A model generated the notes under the pieces. That model was not told where the DNA came from, searched no databases, and worked only from the letters and a program-made list of their open reading frames with translations. A stretch of 64,000 nt of DNA, from NCBI RefSeq assembly GCF_902459465.1, contig NC_047066.1:4190377-4254376 (forward strand). The letters run 5' to 3'. This document shows, piece after piece, positions 29,456 to 42,100 of this stretch; within the stretch, counting starts at the first letter, position 1, and each line of letters starts with the position of its first letter. The DNA is from Asterias rubens (lineage: Eukaryota > Echinodermata > Asteroidea > Forcipulatida > Asteriidae). A program made the translations under genes and the position numbers.

Positions 29456-32400
29456 CTACTTCTTCTTGTTCTTTTTACGTAACTGTTGTCCTTCTCCCTT
29501 GAAGGCCTCGAAGTCTGGCACATCCTGCAAACAAATATAAAAAAAAAGCACTACATTACTAAAAACAAAGTTACCGTTTGCCTTTAAATCGTGAACAAGT
29601 ATCTACACATTCAGGGCTAGAATTTTGAAGTGGACCACAGGCTTGAGGCCGGTAGTTTTAGCGTCGAGCCTGTAAACTCATGACTGGACAAGTCAGGCAG
29701 TCTTGTGTTTTTCAATTGAATAACAAAACCCCACATTGTTATTATGAAACAAAGACAAGTTGTGTTCACATGTTGTCTTTGAGTCACATAAACAACAATA
29801 AAGACAAAGGAGATAAATCTTCGAAAAATTATAGTTACCTCGCCATTTGTGCCGTTTGTTACCGATGGTCTTACTGTTCTGATGAATGTGATTGTGCCCT
29901 TTTTGTAGTCGTAGTTTGGAATACCCCTGTCAAGAACAAAAATGAACCAAGTGTAGAATGAGTTATTACAAAAATGTTCATAAGCAGCTAGATGCTGAGT
30001 TGCAATAGTATTACAATGAAAGGGGAGAAACAAAACAGAATTTAAGAGTTTAATTTTAGACATTAAAATCTGATGGCAAAAAAAGGTCATAACGAAATTT
30101 GAAAATATAAAATTACTTTAAAAAGATACTTGAACACAACAATAAATAAATTAAATATTGGCACACACATTGGACACAATGACTCACGGCGTCTATATGT
30201 TTGATTATTATCTAGTCTGGTCTTACCTTTTTATTGTTGTTGTGCCCAGAGGAACTGGTTTTGAATCTACGTTTTTCTTTTTTCCGTCTAACCGATTTCC
30301 TTGTCCTTGGAAAGCCTGTCAAGAATGACGAGTGAAATGAAACTCAGTAAAAAAAGCAAGACATGGAAATTTAACCAAACACTTCTTTTCAAACCTACTT
30401 CCCTGGGTGTTCTGACCCGGGCCCACTTTCATAAAGCCTGTACCAAGGTCAAAATTCCAGTTGAACCTAGTTAACTGGGGTCAACTGGTTCAACTGGATA
30501 GTGACCAAACTCGTCTATTTTCCATATTAACCAACTGGTTTGGACTAGGTTCAACTGTGTTCAACTAGGTTTAAATTATAAACCAGTTGGTGTCTGTCCA
30601 TTTTCCATATTAAACCAACTGGATTTAACTGTGTTTAACTAGTTTATCAACTGGTTTTCAACTAGTTCCAGTTAAACCCAGTTTAACTAGGTTCAACTAG
30701 AATTTCGACCTGGGTAAGCACAACAATTCGCTAAGCCGAATAGTTGCCTAGCAGAAACAGGTTACCAGCCCAAATTATATTAAGTTTGCATTGTTGTGGC
30801 TGGTTCCTGACTGAACTTTTGCTTGTCAAGAAGTACATCTTTGCTTAACAGCAATATGAGATTGGGCACAGGCTCTGTCCAAACTCAGATCATCATTTTT
30901 TACGGAATGCGAGGGAAATCTCACTTCTCCGCACAACTTAAAAACACTGGACACCTTAAGTAATTGTCAAAGACCAGTCTTCTCACTTGGTGTACTTCAA
31001 CATATGCTCAAAACAAACCTGTGAAAATTTGAACTCAATTGGTCATCGAAGTGGCGAGATAATAGTGGAAGAAAAAACACCCTTGTCACACGAAGTTGTG
31101 TGCTTTCAGATGCTTGATTTCGGGACCTCAAAATCTGATTATGAGGTCTCGAAATCAATCTCAAACATTTTGTGGAAAATAACTTTTTTCTCGAAAACCA
31201 CGTTACTTCAGAGGCAGCCATTTCTCACAATGTTTTATACTTTCAACAGCTCTCCATTGCCTGTTACCGTGTAAATTTTTATGCCAACAATTATTTTGAT
31301 AAATTACCAATAGTGTCCAGTGCCTTTAAGGAATTCCAGGGAAATTGCACTTCTCCTCACAACTTAACTTTGTCTGAGTGATCTTGAATTCTTACCATGA
31401 ATTGATCTGTATCTATAAATCCTGCACCATCAACCTGCATTTCCTGAGAAGAAAAAGTAAAACAATTACAGAAAAAAACCAATACAAGTTGACCCTACAA
31501 TCATGCTAGTTTGACGACTACTAGCACCATCGGCAACATCACTTCATCAGAGCCCAATTTCATGGCTCTGCTTACCACCGAATTCTGCACTTACAATCAC
31601 CATTCTCTGCTTATGTGCAAGCGCTGAGTTTCTGTGTATGTGTAGAATGCAAAGTAACGTGGAGCAAGCGCACAAGCCAAAAATCCACGCTTACACTTGA
31701 AATACGCTTGGCGCAAGCACAGAATTCCCTGCTTTCGTAGGCGTTGATTCTGTGCTTACAGTAAGCAGAGCCATGAAATTGGGCCCAGTAGTAGTCTGTG
31801 CCCAATTTCATAGAGCTGCTAAGCACAAAAATTTGCTTAGCATGAAATTTTGGCCTTCATATATAACCAGGATTTCTAATAAAATTTCCACGTGATTTTC
31901 AGGATAAGCAAACAACAGCTGAATATCAGTACAGGCAATAATTTGTTATGTATCAAATGGAAATTTTGTTGGGTATCGTGGTTTTTTTTTCAAGGAAGAA
32001 ATTTCATGCTAAGCAAATTTTTGTGCAGCTCCATGAAATTGGGCCCTGGTCAAACTCACCTCAGGGTCTTGTTCTGCTGGTCTATGTCTCTGTGGTTCAA
32101 CGTAACCAATAGGAGCAGCAAACTCCACCTAGGATAAGATAAACCACAAGTATATGTCACATAAATGTAAATTTATAAAAGCAAATGTACAATGATGTAT
32201 TAAAGGGGAGGGGCATTCAGAATAATCAATGTCAAAGATTACCCCCCAAAATAAACTTTTGACAAACCAACCCAGCCATAGCTCGATTTAAAAATATCAA
32301 CAGACTATCTAATATATCTTATACACAGAAAAAATAGAGGCCGATGTTATTGTGGTCTTCAACACTATCCCCGTCACAATTCACTATCAGGCGATCCCAG

Positions 32401-35400
32401 CTATAGTTGGGCTGTCCCAACTGTAACACTCAATCAAGCTGGGCTCAGTCGCAACTACAGTTGGCACGATTCTGACCATTCCCAACTACAGTTGGCACGA
32501 TTCTGACCATTCCCAACTACAGTTGGCACGATTCTGACCATTCCCAACTACAGTTGGCACGATTCTGACCATTCCCAACTTCAGTTGGCACGATTCTGAC
32601 CATTCCCAACTACAGTTGGCACGATTCTGACCATTCCCAACTACAGTTGGCACGATTCTGACCATTCCCAACTACAGTTGGCACGATTCTGACCATTCCC
32701 AACTACAGTTGGCACGATTCTGACCATTCCCAACTACAGTTGGCACGATTCTGACCATTCCCAACTTCAGTTGGCACGATTCTGACCATTCCCAACTACA
32801 GTTGGCACGATTCTAAAGTTGGCCCGGAGCATTACTACTGAATCAATTGTTACTACTCACACTCATGTCACACTCAATGATAGAGACTGCATCACTTGGT
32901 TTTGTCTCAAGCACCTGTAATTCATAGCTCTGTTAAAAAAAAGAAAAAACTGTCATTAATAAATCAAATTAACAATGTGGACAACACAAAGAATTCCGTT
33001 TGTTGATAACTACTTACTACTTACGGTTTAATGGGTATATTAATTAGGCATAGCCTTTGTGACCCCATATCCTATCTTTTCCTCCTTCCAGTGAGTATCC
33101 AGTTTTGACTTGAATCTTGCAACAGTTTTTGCATCCACTATAGCTTGTGGAAGGACAAGTACATGTACATGTTTGAGTGGTTTCACAAAACCTTACAAAT
33201 TCTTAAAAATACCATTCACCAGGACAGGGGTCTACCAAGTCATTCTTTTCCAATAGCATTAGGATATGGAACAATCTCCTGCTAGTTTTATGCAGGGTGT
33301 ACAGTCAGTCCAGCTCCGCTAGATCAGCCTGAGCTGTTTTTAGCCGCACTCTTACGTTCACTGTTCACCCACCTGCACTGTATATATCCACACCCTCGCA
33401 TAAACACAATAACCACAGTACGTAATACACCAGATGGTGAACTGTACTTTTATGGAAACTGAAGAAGAACCTAGCCTATAAAACTAACCAACTGTTACCT
33501 GTCACCAGAAAACAACACAGGACAAAGTCAAGAACAGGGTAGGCTTCAGCTTTAGAAGATTCAGAGTTACATGATTGATAACTTGGGGGTCCATCCTATC
33601 TTACCTTATTATTGTAATTGATTGCGATCATATCCCCCTTTGTTAGGCAGGCAAAGCCACGTAAGATGTTCTCCAGACTGATAGGGTATATTAAGGAAAC
33701 TTAAGTAGAAATTGATTTTCATACAGTTGAACGGAGTAGTGAATTAGTATGATAATTGGTTCTCAGAATATTAATCCACATGGCCGTAGTTACTAATCCA
33801 CATGGCCATAGTTAGTTTAAAGACACTGGACACTACTGGTAATTGTCAAAGACCAGTCTTCTCCCTTGGTGTATCTCAAAATATGCACAAAATAACAAAC
33901 CTGTGAAAATTTGAACTCAATTGGTTGCGAAGTTGCGAGATAATAATGGAAGAAAAAACACCCTTGTCACACGAAGTTGTGTGCTTTCAGATGCTTGATT
34001 TCGAGACCTCAAAATCTAACTCTGAGGTCTCAAAATCAAAATTCAAATATTTTAGTGGAAAATTACGTCTTTCTTGAAAACTACGCTACTTCTGAGGACG
34101 CCGTTTCTCACAATGTTTTAAACAACCAAAATTTATATTCTTCATCGCGATGCAAATTTAACATCTATTATAATATTTAATAATATCAACAGCTCTCCAT
34201 TGCTTGCTACCAAGTAAGTTTTTATGCTAACAATTATTTTGAGTGATTACCGATAGTATCCAGTGCCTTAAATAACAAATTATATTCTTCATCCCGTTGC
34301 AAAAATAACATTTATAAATCGTTAACACATAGGATTCAAACTGCCTCTAGCGGTCATAAGACATCTGGGCCCAATTTCATGGCTCTGCTTACCATAAGCA
34401 CAGAATCGGCGCTTACGGAAGCAGGGAATTCTGTGCTTACGGCAAACGTATTTCACGGGTTAGCGGTGAATTTGGGCTTCTGCGCGTGCGTACTCCACGT
34501 TACTAGGCATTCTGCGCTTACAAGGCTAGCGCAGAAATTCGGCGCTTGCACGTGAGCGGGGAATCATGCTCGTAAGCGCAGAATCATGATCGTAAGCGCA
34601 GAATTTGGGGGTAAGCAGAGCCATGAAAGTGGGCCCTGCTCTAGCAATGCAAAGGTCGAGTGATTTGTCTGGGGTTTTTTTCTTCACAGAACTTGGGAAA
34701 AAATACTGAGTATACAGTGCTAACACACATCGGTACAGAGTAAACAAAAATTATAGTTTAATAAAATCCTTCCTTCATATTATGATGTAAAGGATACACT
34801 GCTTTGGGATTTGTGATATCTAAGAAGTCGACGGATTGAGGTTCAAACTTGGAGTAGGTAGCGACGGACAGACTGCAGCTCTCCACATTCAGTAGGTCAC
34901 CCTCATCTAAAAATAGATTTTTCATCATCTGTGGTATGAAAAAAATTAAGTTAAAACAATCAGACGAGCTAGAAATAAAACTGGGAGGGAGGAAAAGCAA
35001 ATGGAATAATACTGGGTTCTAATGTAAAGCTTTATCACACCCCAAGGGGCTTGCATCAATGCGCTCAGTTTTTTGTCAGTGTTTTGAAATATGAGATATA
35101 TTGCTTTATAGCACTATGTAATGGTTAAAGAGGTGCTGTAACGCAATATGCTGCCAATCAAACCACGAACACCGGGGCGAATTCATTCTCTTCTCGATAA
35201 GTGCACCGAGTTATTTTACGCGCATTACACAACACACGGGACCTACGGCTGTACGACCCATCTGAAGGCCGCAGCAATAATGGTTAAGTGTCTTGCTTAA
35301 AGACAAAATGGTCATAACCTGGAGGGCCCAATTTCATAGAGCTGCTTAAGCAAAACATTTGCTTAAGCATGTAAATAGCTTGTTTATTTTACACATGTTA

Positions 35401-38400
35401 CTGGCCAAAATTTCATGCCATATATATTGCTTGTGACTGGTATTTAGCTGTTGTTCACTTAGCATAACAATTTAGTGGAGTCTTGGCCGGTAATCTGATT
35501 TTACTAAGCAAGGATTTATTTGCTTAATCAAAATTTTGTGCTTAAGCTGCTCTATGAAATTGGGCCCAGACCTGAACCGACATTCTACCGATAAGAAACA
35601 CCAGAGCTTAAATATTTTATTGTGATCGGATATTTCATTCTTACCCAGTACGGTAAATAGACCTTTCCTTCATCGGCCACAAACTCCAGTACACCGCAGT
35701 GAGTTACTCGTTCCATTTTCTTGTGTGTCAATTTAAACAACATGGGGTAGTCGATATTCTGTCGGGCTGCAGAGAGGCAACAAAGTAGGGTGTTTAGTTT
35801 AAAAATTAAAGGCAGTAGACACTATTGGTAATTACGCAAAATAATTATTAGCATAAAACTATACTTGGTAGCGAGTAATGGAGAGCTGCTGAATTTGATT
35901 TCGAGACTTAGAATTAGAATTTGAGGTCTCGAAATCAAGCATCTGAAAGCACACAACTTCGTGTGACCATGGTGCGACAAGGGTGTTTTTTTCTTTCATT
36001 ATTATCTCTTTCATTATTAGGTTGAGATACACAAAGTGAGAAGACTGGTCTTTGACAATTACCAATAGTGTCCAGTGTCTTTAAAGTATTTTATGCTATT
36101 TGTATCAAACACAATATTTGTTTTGGTATGATGCCTCACCATGGAAGTGAAGTAACCAAACATGGGATGAGAGAAAAATCTAATGGTCCTCATTGTGATT
36201 TGAACCCAAGACCCCTGACACTCCGGGCAGATGCTCTACCAACTGTGCAACAAGGCACAGCAGTATACTCCCTCAGGTTTCTCCAAGAACTTTATCTCAA
36301 TTCGATGTTTCTATCATCCAATGTTATGCTATTGGTATGAAGTTGCTCAATATGCTATAACTGAACTATTACTGAAGAAAGTTAGTTTGTTTGCAGTCTG
36401 AAATATATTTGAGTGAGAACTTACCTCCTTCTCAAAAACTATTTACTTCAGCGGGAGTCGTTTCTCACAAATTTTTAAACCAAGAGCTCTCCTTTGCTCG
36501 TTATCAAGTAGGTTCTTATGCTAACAAATATTTGGAGTAATTACTAATACAGCCAATAAGCCCATTATCATTCCAATGAAGAAACAAAATGATGCTTACT
36601 CTTTTTTAAAGTTTAAATATTGATGTTTAAATATTTACATCTTTAGATGTCACTTTGATGAAACGCAAACTATACTTACTTAAAACATCTAGAGCAGAAG
36701 GTGGCATAATAACTGAAAGAAGAAAACAACAATTTTAGAATGTTACAATCATTATTGAACAAAAATCCTTTGACAAGAACATCTTCTAGATTTCAAAAGG
36801 CACCCTGTGAAAATTTACTGAAAAAAAAAAAAAAAAAGTTCTCTAGAAAACACTGAGCAATGAATCATGTTTTTGTTGGTTTATTTTGGGGTTTACATGA
36901 TCTCCCCAACAAGAGAACTCGGCAAAGCTCCCACAATGGGATACAAACACCAAGCTAGCAACAGTCAATTATCTTTCTCTCTCTCTCTGTTAGTTTATTG
37001 TCTATGATTATGAACTGCACAATTCAATCAACTCTGATTCAGTAATTAGGTGACAAATACTTTTTCTAGTCATTGTGAAATTAGTGTTGAGCTTGGCCGG
37101 GCTTAAACCCACAAAACCTTGTGATTTCATACCCTGCAGTCTAACCCCTTTAAGTGTGAGGTAGTTTAGTCCGAAATTTAAGAATGTTCTCATGTGTGTA
37201 AAATAAAAAACAAAATCAACTGCTGGAATTATTTCAGAAGTTGCCTCTAAACATTGACTATTTACATTCTTACTTTTTTTTAAAATGAGGTTTAGCCCAT
37301 CTCACAAGAAGGCCAGGCGGCCACTTCAAGGCGAGGGCTACCCTGAACCGATTTGGGCTATAGACCCAAATCAACTGTCACTAGGGACCCATTGCCACTT
37401 ACTCCTGGGGCTGAAAAAGGGTTACCCCCTTCACAGTCCGTAGGATGCAGGCATGGGATTCTTGTTGGTAGCGCTGAGAGCACAATGCGTTACCTTCCCA
37501 ACCTTTTTAAGCAATTATGGTCAAGTGCCTATCTCAAGGGCACAAGGGTTATGACCGGGATTCGAACCCACATTCTGCTGCTGAAGAACCGGAGCTTAGG
37601 TACGGTGAACTAGAGCGCTTGGCCACGACATGCCACCAGGGGACTTTTTGTAAACTTGTGTTTCTTCATAAGACACAAAAACAGCTTATCATATTACTTT
37701 TTCCTCCTCGTTCCACATCTTGTCTGTATGTTCCAGTCAGCATAGACACAGAGTAACATCGGTACTGCTTGTTAAAGGTCTGGGGAAATGCGCCAAACAT
37801 CTGAAACCCAAACTGAAATTTTTTAAAGAGAGAATACAAGGTACAGTTTGTATTTTTGTCTTTGTCCGTAAAAACAACACCTAAATGATGTCGTCATATG
37901 GATCTAGGTAAAAAAGTTGAGTTAGTTGCGATAATTGTTAATCCTGGATCCTGTTGATTGTCGTAAACTAGTGAAGCGGAGGGTTAAGAAGAAACATGAT
38001 ATTTTTGGGGACCTTTTTCAACGTCAGACATATTCATATGTGTCGATAGATCTTGCAAATTTTGCGTGTATCAGAATGAGAAAACACGTCAATCGAAGAA
38101 TATACTTTTTTTTCTGAAATGAAATCTTTGATTTAAATTATTTCTATGAATTTTTTTTGTTTACAGTTTTTATTCAAGACCAGGATTATTCATACGCTCA
38201 GCGAATGCGAATGCGATACGGATTTTTATGTGACACATTCGCAAAGAGAAATTTGCATCAGTTGACTTGGTCACTTGTGTTGGGGTTAGTACTTAGTAAT
38301 AGTAGTGAAACAAATTCCAAATTAAAACTCTGGGACAAGGATTATTATTTTGATATTATCTTGATCTTGATGGAATACTTGATCCTTAGCTCCTTTCTAC

Positions 38401-38633
38401 TAGGAACAACACTCAATGAGGCAACATTGAGTAACATTTCTGAGCAAAACTTTATTTCCTGATGGTGGAACTTGGAAGGAGTCAACAACAGAATAAATGT
38501 GACGATACTTATTTACAGTTTTTTTGACAACCTAAGCTTTCATTTCATTAAAAGTACCATAGCTTTTGTGTAGCGATTTTATCTATGTAAATCTAATGGT
38601 CTGTTAATTGTAATACATACCATCGTGACTTAT
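29456..38633 (-). CDS. UFD1: UFD1, ubiquitin-fusion-degradation adaptor of p97/VCP
   Basis: Exons on the minus strand, 5' to 3': 38631-38633 (proposed, ATG only), 37698-37812, 36680-36712, 35645-35766, 34798-34928, 33605-33677, 32861-32929, 32060-32128, 31396-31443, 30227-30315, 29839-29926, 29456-29524 (stop). These total 909 nt, 302 residues (human 307), with frames closing at all junctions. UFD1 pairs with NPL4 to bring ubiquitylated clients to the p97 unfoldase. Family landmarks seen include [71 protein letters not shown] and VSIIECDM. These are followed by two SHP-type p97-binding boxes, [13 protein letters not shown] and [14 protein letters not shown] (the last at the C-terminus). The start exon is inferred: ATG directly followed by the donor GTATGT, in phase with FGFQMFGAF. 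The exon at 34798 uses the weak donor GTATCC. Introns are full of MITEs and one 31 bp minisatellite. Confidence 0.95.
30430..30722. repeat. Palindromic element rich in 'CAACTGGTT' motifs
   Basis: GTTCAACTGG, AACTAGGTT and CCAGTTGG motifs alternate on both strands over about 250 bp in a UFD1 intron. It starts near GGGCCCACTTTCATAAAGC and ends near AGAATTTCGACCTGGG. Probably a MITE of the same broad class as the 'GGGCCCAATTTCAT' family. Confidence 0.6.
30938..31329 (+). repeat. MITE family A in UFD1 intron
   Basis: Starts TTAAAAACACTGGACACC and ends GTGTCCAGTGCCTTTAA, with a central palindrome around GATTTCGGGACCTCAAAA. The host sequence on both sides is itself related (GGGAAATCTCACTTCTCC on the left, GGGAAATTGCACTTCTCC on the right). 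Confidence 0.85.
31551..31787. repeat. MITE family E (GCCCAATTTCATGGCTCTGC ends)
   Basis: AGCCCAATTTCATGGCTCTG at the left is inverted as CAGAGCCATGAAATTGGGCC at the right. UFD1 intron. A second family E element follows after about 10 bp. Confidence 0.85.
31798..32045. repeat. MITE family E, 'AGAGCTGCTAAGCA' subfamily
   Basis: CCCAATTTCATAGAGCTGCT at the left is inverted as GCAGCTCCATGAAATTGGGC at the right, with TTTGCTTAGCATGAAATTTT / AAATTTCATGCTAAGCAAAT inside. Lies just 3' (in window coordinates, left) of the UFD1 exon at 32060. Confidence 0.85.
32452..32814. repeat. Minisatellite, 31 bp unit, about 11.7 copies
   Basis: The unit CAACTACAGTTGGCACGATT plus CTGACCATTCC repeats every 31 bp, and copies with CAACTTCAG are interspersed. 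CAACT..AGTTG makes a small hairpin in each unit. UFD1 intron. The minus ORF with VGNGQNR/EWSES repeats is not a gene. Confidence 0.93.
33816..34272 (+). repeat. MITE family A with a short SINE-like insertion
   Basis: TTTAAAGACACTGGACAC to ATCCAGTGCCTTAAA. Near 34125-34185 the block AAATTTATATTCTTCATCGC, unlike other family A copies, resembles the 5' part of the neighbouring SINE family. Confidence 0.75.
34290..34755 (+). mobile_element. tRNA-derived SINE split by a MITE
   Basis: The left part (GGATTCAAACTGCCTCTAGC, about 34290-34366) and right part (TGCTCTAGCAATGCAAAGG onward, with ACAGAACTTGGG and CAGTGCTAACACACATCGG) are contiguous in the related copy at 45535-45700. Here a family E MITE separates them. 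Confidence 0.7.
34367..34636. repeat. MITE family E inside the SINE
   Basis: GGGCCCAATTTCATGGCTCT to AGAGCCATGAAAGTGGGCCC. The internal GCGCAGAATCATGATCGTAA motif is duplicated. Confidence 0.85.
35090..35320. repeat. Dispersed repeat (partner of 5465-5652)
   Basis: AGCACTATGTAATGGTTAAA, CCACGAACACCGGGGCGA and TTACACAACACACGGGACC match the earlier copy. UFD1 intron. Confidence 0.55.
35324..35567. repeat. MITE family E, 'GAGCTGCTTAAGCA' subfamily
   Basis: GGGCCCAATTTCATAGAGCT to GCTCTATGAAATTGGGCCC in a UFD1 intron, close to the exon at 35645. Confidence 0.85.
35806..36084 (-). repeat. MITE family A, internally deleted
   Basis: TTAAAGGCAGTAGACAC to GTGTCCAGTGTCTTTAA, missing the GAGGGAGCC block. 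The central palindrome is present. UFD1 intron. Confidence 0.8.
37270..37650 (-). repeat. tRNA-derived SINE-like element
   Basis: GACCGGGATTCGAACCCACA at 37555-37574 is a minus-strand B-box region. CACTAGGGACCCATTGCCAC and the following GGGGCTGAAAAAGGGTTACC block resemble the block near 42165-42200. Confidence 0.55.
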
Positions 38634-39170
38634 TTAAATGGCTTCTTCCTTAGATGGAATATTCTTTTCACAATCGGCGGAATGAAAAAAGAAAACAGAT
38701 GACTCGCCAAAGTTACAAGTATTGTCTAACCTTTTACCTTTGACCTTATTTTGTCAACATTTCTAGGCACTATGATTTAACACTGTGGAACTAAATAACC
38801 ATAAAATTATAAATTTACTAACAAATAACCATTTCCAAAAACTATTTATTCATTTGAAAATATTAACTATCAATCTTAAAGTTTATTTTTTTAATAGTCT
38901 TGTGCTTGCATAAGTCTTGTATTCAAAAGTAATTTCATTGACCTTTCGCACCGCATAAATTTGTCATTTTAGATAACCGAGTCCGAAACTCGACTATTTT
39001 GCATCTCTTACTAATTATCAAAATATTCCGCCTACCAGGCTACATCATTCCGCGGGAAAGTTAAAGGCGACGTACATTGAATGAGTGAAGAAAGAGCCGA
39101 TATTTTGCTGTTGTTTACAACTCGTCGCAACGATCAGAAGTGATATAAACTACTGCTAAACGAGATCACA
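38634..39170. promoter_or_regulatory. Shared UFD1/CDC45 intergenic region (candidate bidirectional promoter)
   Basis: The proposed UFD1 start codon (38633, minus) and the CDC45 start codon (39171, plus) diverge with about 540 bp between them. Unlike nearly all other non-coding DNA in the window it carries no recognisable MITE or SINE. No TATA box is obvious at a suitable distance. An E2F-type site is annotated separately. Confidence 0.65.
39052..39059 (-). promoter_or_regulatory. E2F-type binding site
   Basis: The minus strand reads TTTCCCGC, a perfect match to the E2F consensus TTTSSCGC, within the near-palindrome TTCCGCGGGAAA. It sits 112 bp upstream of the CDC45 ATG. CDC45 is a known S-phase E2F target in other animals; occupancy here is inferred. 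Confidence 0.6.
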
Positions 39171-42100
39171 ATGTTTGTTACGGATATTCGGAAGGATTTT
39201 TATGAGAAGGTGCTTCACAAGGTAAGTTGGCCGTCTTTCTTTTATTACGTTCAGCAGATTCCTTTTTTTCATTTCATCCAGTGGAGAGCTGTACTGCACA
39301 ATCGAATCATCAGTGTGCCCGGGGATAGCACAGTGACAGTGACAGTCAGTCAGTGATGTGTTTTGTATGATGACTCAGTTGACAATTGACTTGATTGATT
39401 GAAACCATGTGAACTTTTAAAACATTATTTGTACCTTTGTTGCATTGGTCAGCAGCAGTCAGAACACAACGTGTAAACTTACACTAACGCTGTTAGTTTA
39501 AATAAAACAAAAGTGACTGATGTTATTGTTAGTATTCAGCAGTCACTTTTGTTTTATTTTTAATAAATAAATATTTTTTGTTTTATAAAATATAATTTAT
39601 CATACAAAAATAATATTATTTCGAAAAGTTTCCGTATGGGCTTGTCACCACCACTTTTTCATTCGATATGAAATAATATTGTATATATAATTTAATAACC
39701 TCGAATGAGATTACTTCTATCTAGAAACTATAATAAGGCTCCCCTGTCACTTTTTTGTGAGGTGAGCCTTATATACCGCAGGAAAATACACTAGTTTCAA
39801 GGTAGAAGTAGAATGAGATATATCCTTTTTTGTAAAAGTGAGTGAAAAAGTGGTGGCGCCATACGGTAGTTATCAAATTCTATAACTTTCCGTATGGCGC
39901 CACCACTTTTTTACTAATTTTTACAAAAAGGGATATCTCATTGAGGTAAATTAGTTAGATACTATATTATTTCATATCGAATAAAAAACTGGTGGCGCCA
40001 TATGGAAACTTTTCCATCAAATTATTAGTTATTATAATATTATAAAAGCTAATTTATAATTGTACTGTGTTATTTTTTGTTAATAAAGCACAAATGACAC
40101 TGAAAATGTATTTTGAGTTATTGTTTCAACATGCATTAAGGCACTTAGTTTTATCTTCCCTGACATTGGATTGGCAAATGTTAAAGCCTAGATAGATAGT
40201 TCCATAGTTCCATGCCGTTGTGACCTCGTAATATTCACAACCTCTGTTGTGTCTGTTGCCCTGTGATGCCCCTTCAGATATTTCCCACAGACTGGTTAGG
40301 ATTTTGCAATAATAGTGGAAGTGCCCTTTGTAAAATTATGAAGTCTTTGCCCTCTCAAAGATGAAATTCCAGGCTGGCTTTTGAATGCAATGCAATGCAT
40401 GTTTTCCTTCCTCCAAACTCCATGGTGTACTTTACTTTAAGGCCGAGATAAAAAGAAACATGTTTAGCGTCCGGCTTTTTATTTTTTATTTTTTATTTCA
40501 AGATGGCCGCCATTCTTTGTTAAAATGTCAAATATCCATTGTTTTTTACTACTGCTGAATTACACAAAACATTAATAAAACATTTTGGTCGAGGCATTCA
40601 GACAAGACATTCAGATTGTTTTTGCTGAGATGATTTAAAATAACCCTATTTCAAAAAGAAGAAGAAAAGTGCATACAAAAAAATAAAAAAAAATAATAAA
40701 AAAAAGGAGGCGGCCTGTAAAATGGAAGCGGGTGGGGACACTAAACATGTTTCTTTTTTTACTTGGCCTAAAATCCACTACCATTTTCTCTTTCCTGTTC
40801 CAGCGCGTTCTCGTCTTGGTGTCATTTGACATTGATGCAATATGTGCCTGCAAGATTCTACAGGCCTTGTTCCACTGTGACAGTGTACAGTACACCTTGG
40901 TGCCAGTCGTGGGTAAGATGGACTGGGAACGAGCTTTCTCGGAACACGCTGAGCAGGTATGTTCAAAAGGCATAATATTCTTCATAATCTCATTTCCCAA
41001 TTTTGTTTACCTTCAGGAAATCTGTAAGATTATTGTTGATTATAGTTTGGCCCTCGTACTCAAGTTATCATACAATACAATTGTACTTTTGTTCAATGTT
41101 GTAAAACAAACCTGCAATTTTTATCAATGAATATTGAAATTGTTGGTTCGTTCATTTTCAATTTTTTTACGGATAACTTTCCGTATGGCGCCACCACTTT
41201 TTCACTCATTTTTACAAAAAGGGATATATCAATCAGGTAAATTAGATACTATATTATTTTATTTCGAATGAAAAAGTGGTGGCGCCATACGGAAACTTTT
41301 CCTTTTTTACTTCCATATGATTACTAATGTTTCGCAGCTCATTTGTTTTTCACTTTTGAGTCATATTTTAAAGCATTTAGTATAATTTGACCTAAAAAAA
41401 AATCTTAACTAATAAATACTAATATAAACAGTCTTAAAAGCATATTTTTATTAGTGCTGAGCGAATAGTGAAATTTTGGTACTCGGATACCGCTGGCCAA
41501 CTATCCAAAATTAACCGGATATTTGAATAGTTTTTTCACCGCTAGAGGGCGCTAGTAAATATAAAAAAAAGAGGGAAAAAAAACCCGAAAATTTTTATGC
41601 ATTTTTTTTACGCCTAAAATGTTTTGTTGTTTTTAATGTTTCAATATGAAATGTTTGTTTTAAAAATAATCAGAAAGGAAGAAAAGATGGACTAAATATT
41701 TGTGCATTACTTTACATTTAATGAGGGTATGTGTTCGATGATTTGTCACAGCTTGAGTTTGTTGTCATGATTAACTGTGGTGCAACGCTCAACATTCTGG
41801 AGACTCTCCAACCAGAGGAGAATGTGACGTTCTTCGTTTGTGACAGCCATCGACCAATTGACCTTGTCAATGTCTACAATGATACTCAGGTGAGAATTAA
41901 TTAAGAACTCTCTCCGCGGTAATGAAGTTAAATTACCAGAAGTCCCCTCGATCCACTAAAGCAAAAGCAGTAGTCCTAGCCGATGTTCTACCGTTGCCCA
42001 GGTAGTGTTAGGTTAAGAGCACCGGATTCAAGCTCTGGCATTCGATCAGCAGAGTGTTGGTTTGAATCCCGGTTGTGACACTTGCTACGTAAAATTTAGG

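Noticed and set aside
32486-32671. Repetitive ORF with [17 protein letters not shown] units
   Set aside because: Translation of the 31 bp minisatellite in a UFD1 intron.
32452-32814. Possible CRISPR-like array (regular repeats of about 31 bp)
   Set aside because: There are no unique spacers, the whole unit repeats, and the context is a eukaryotic intron.
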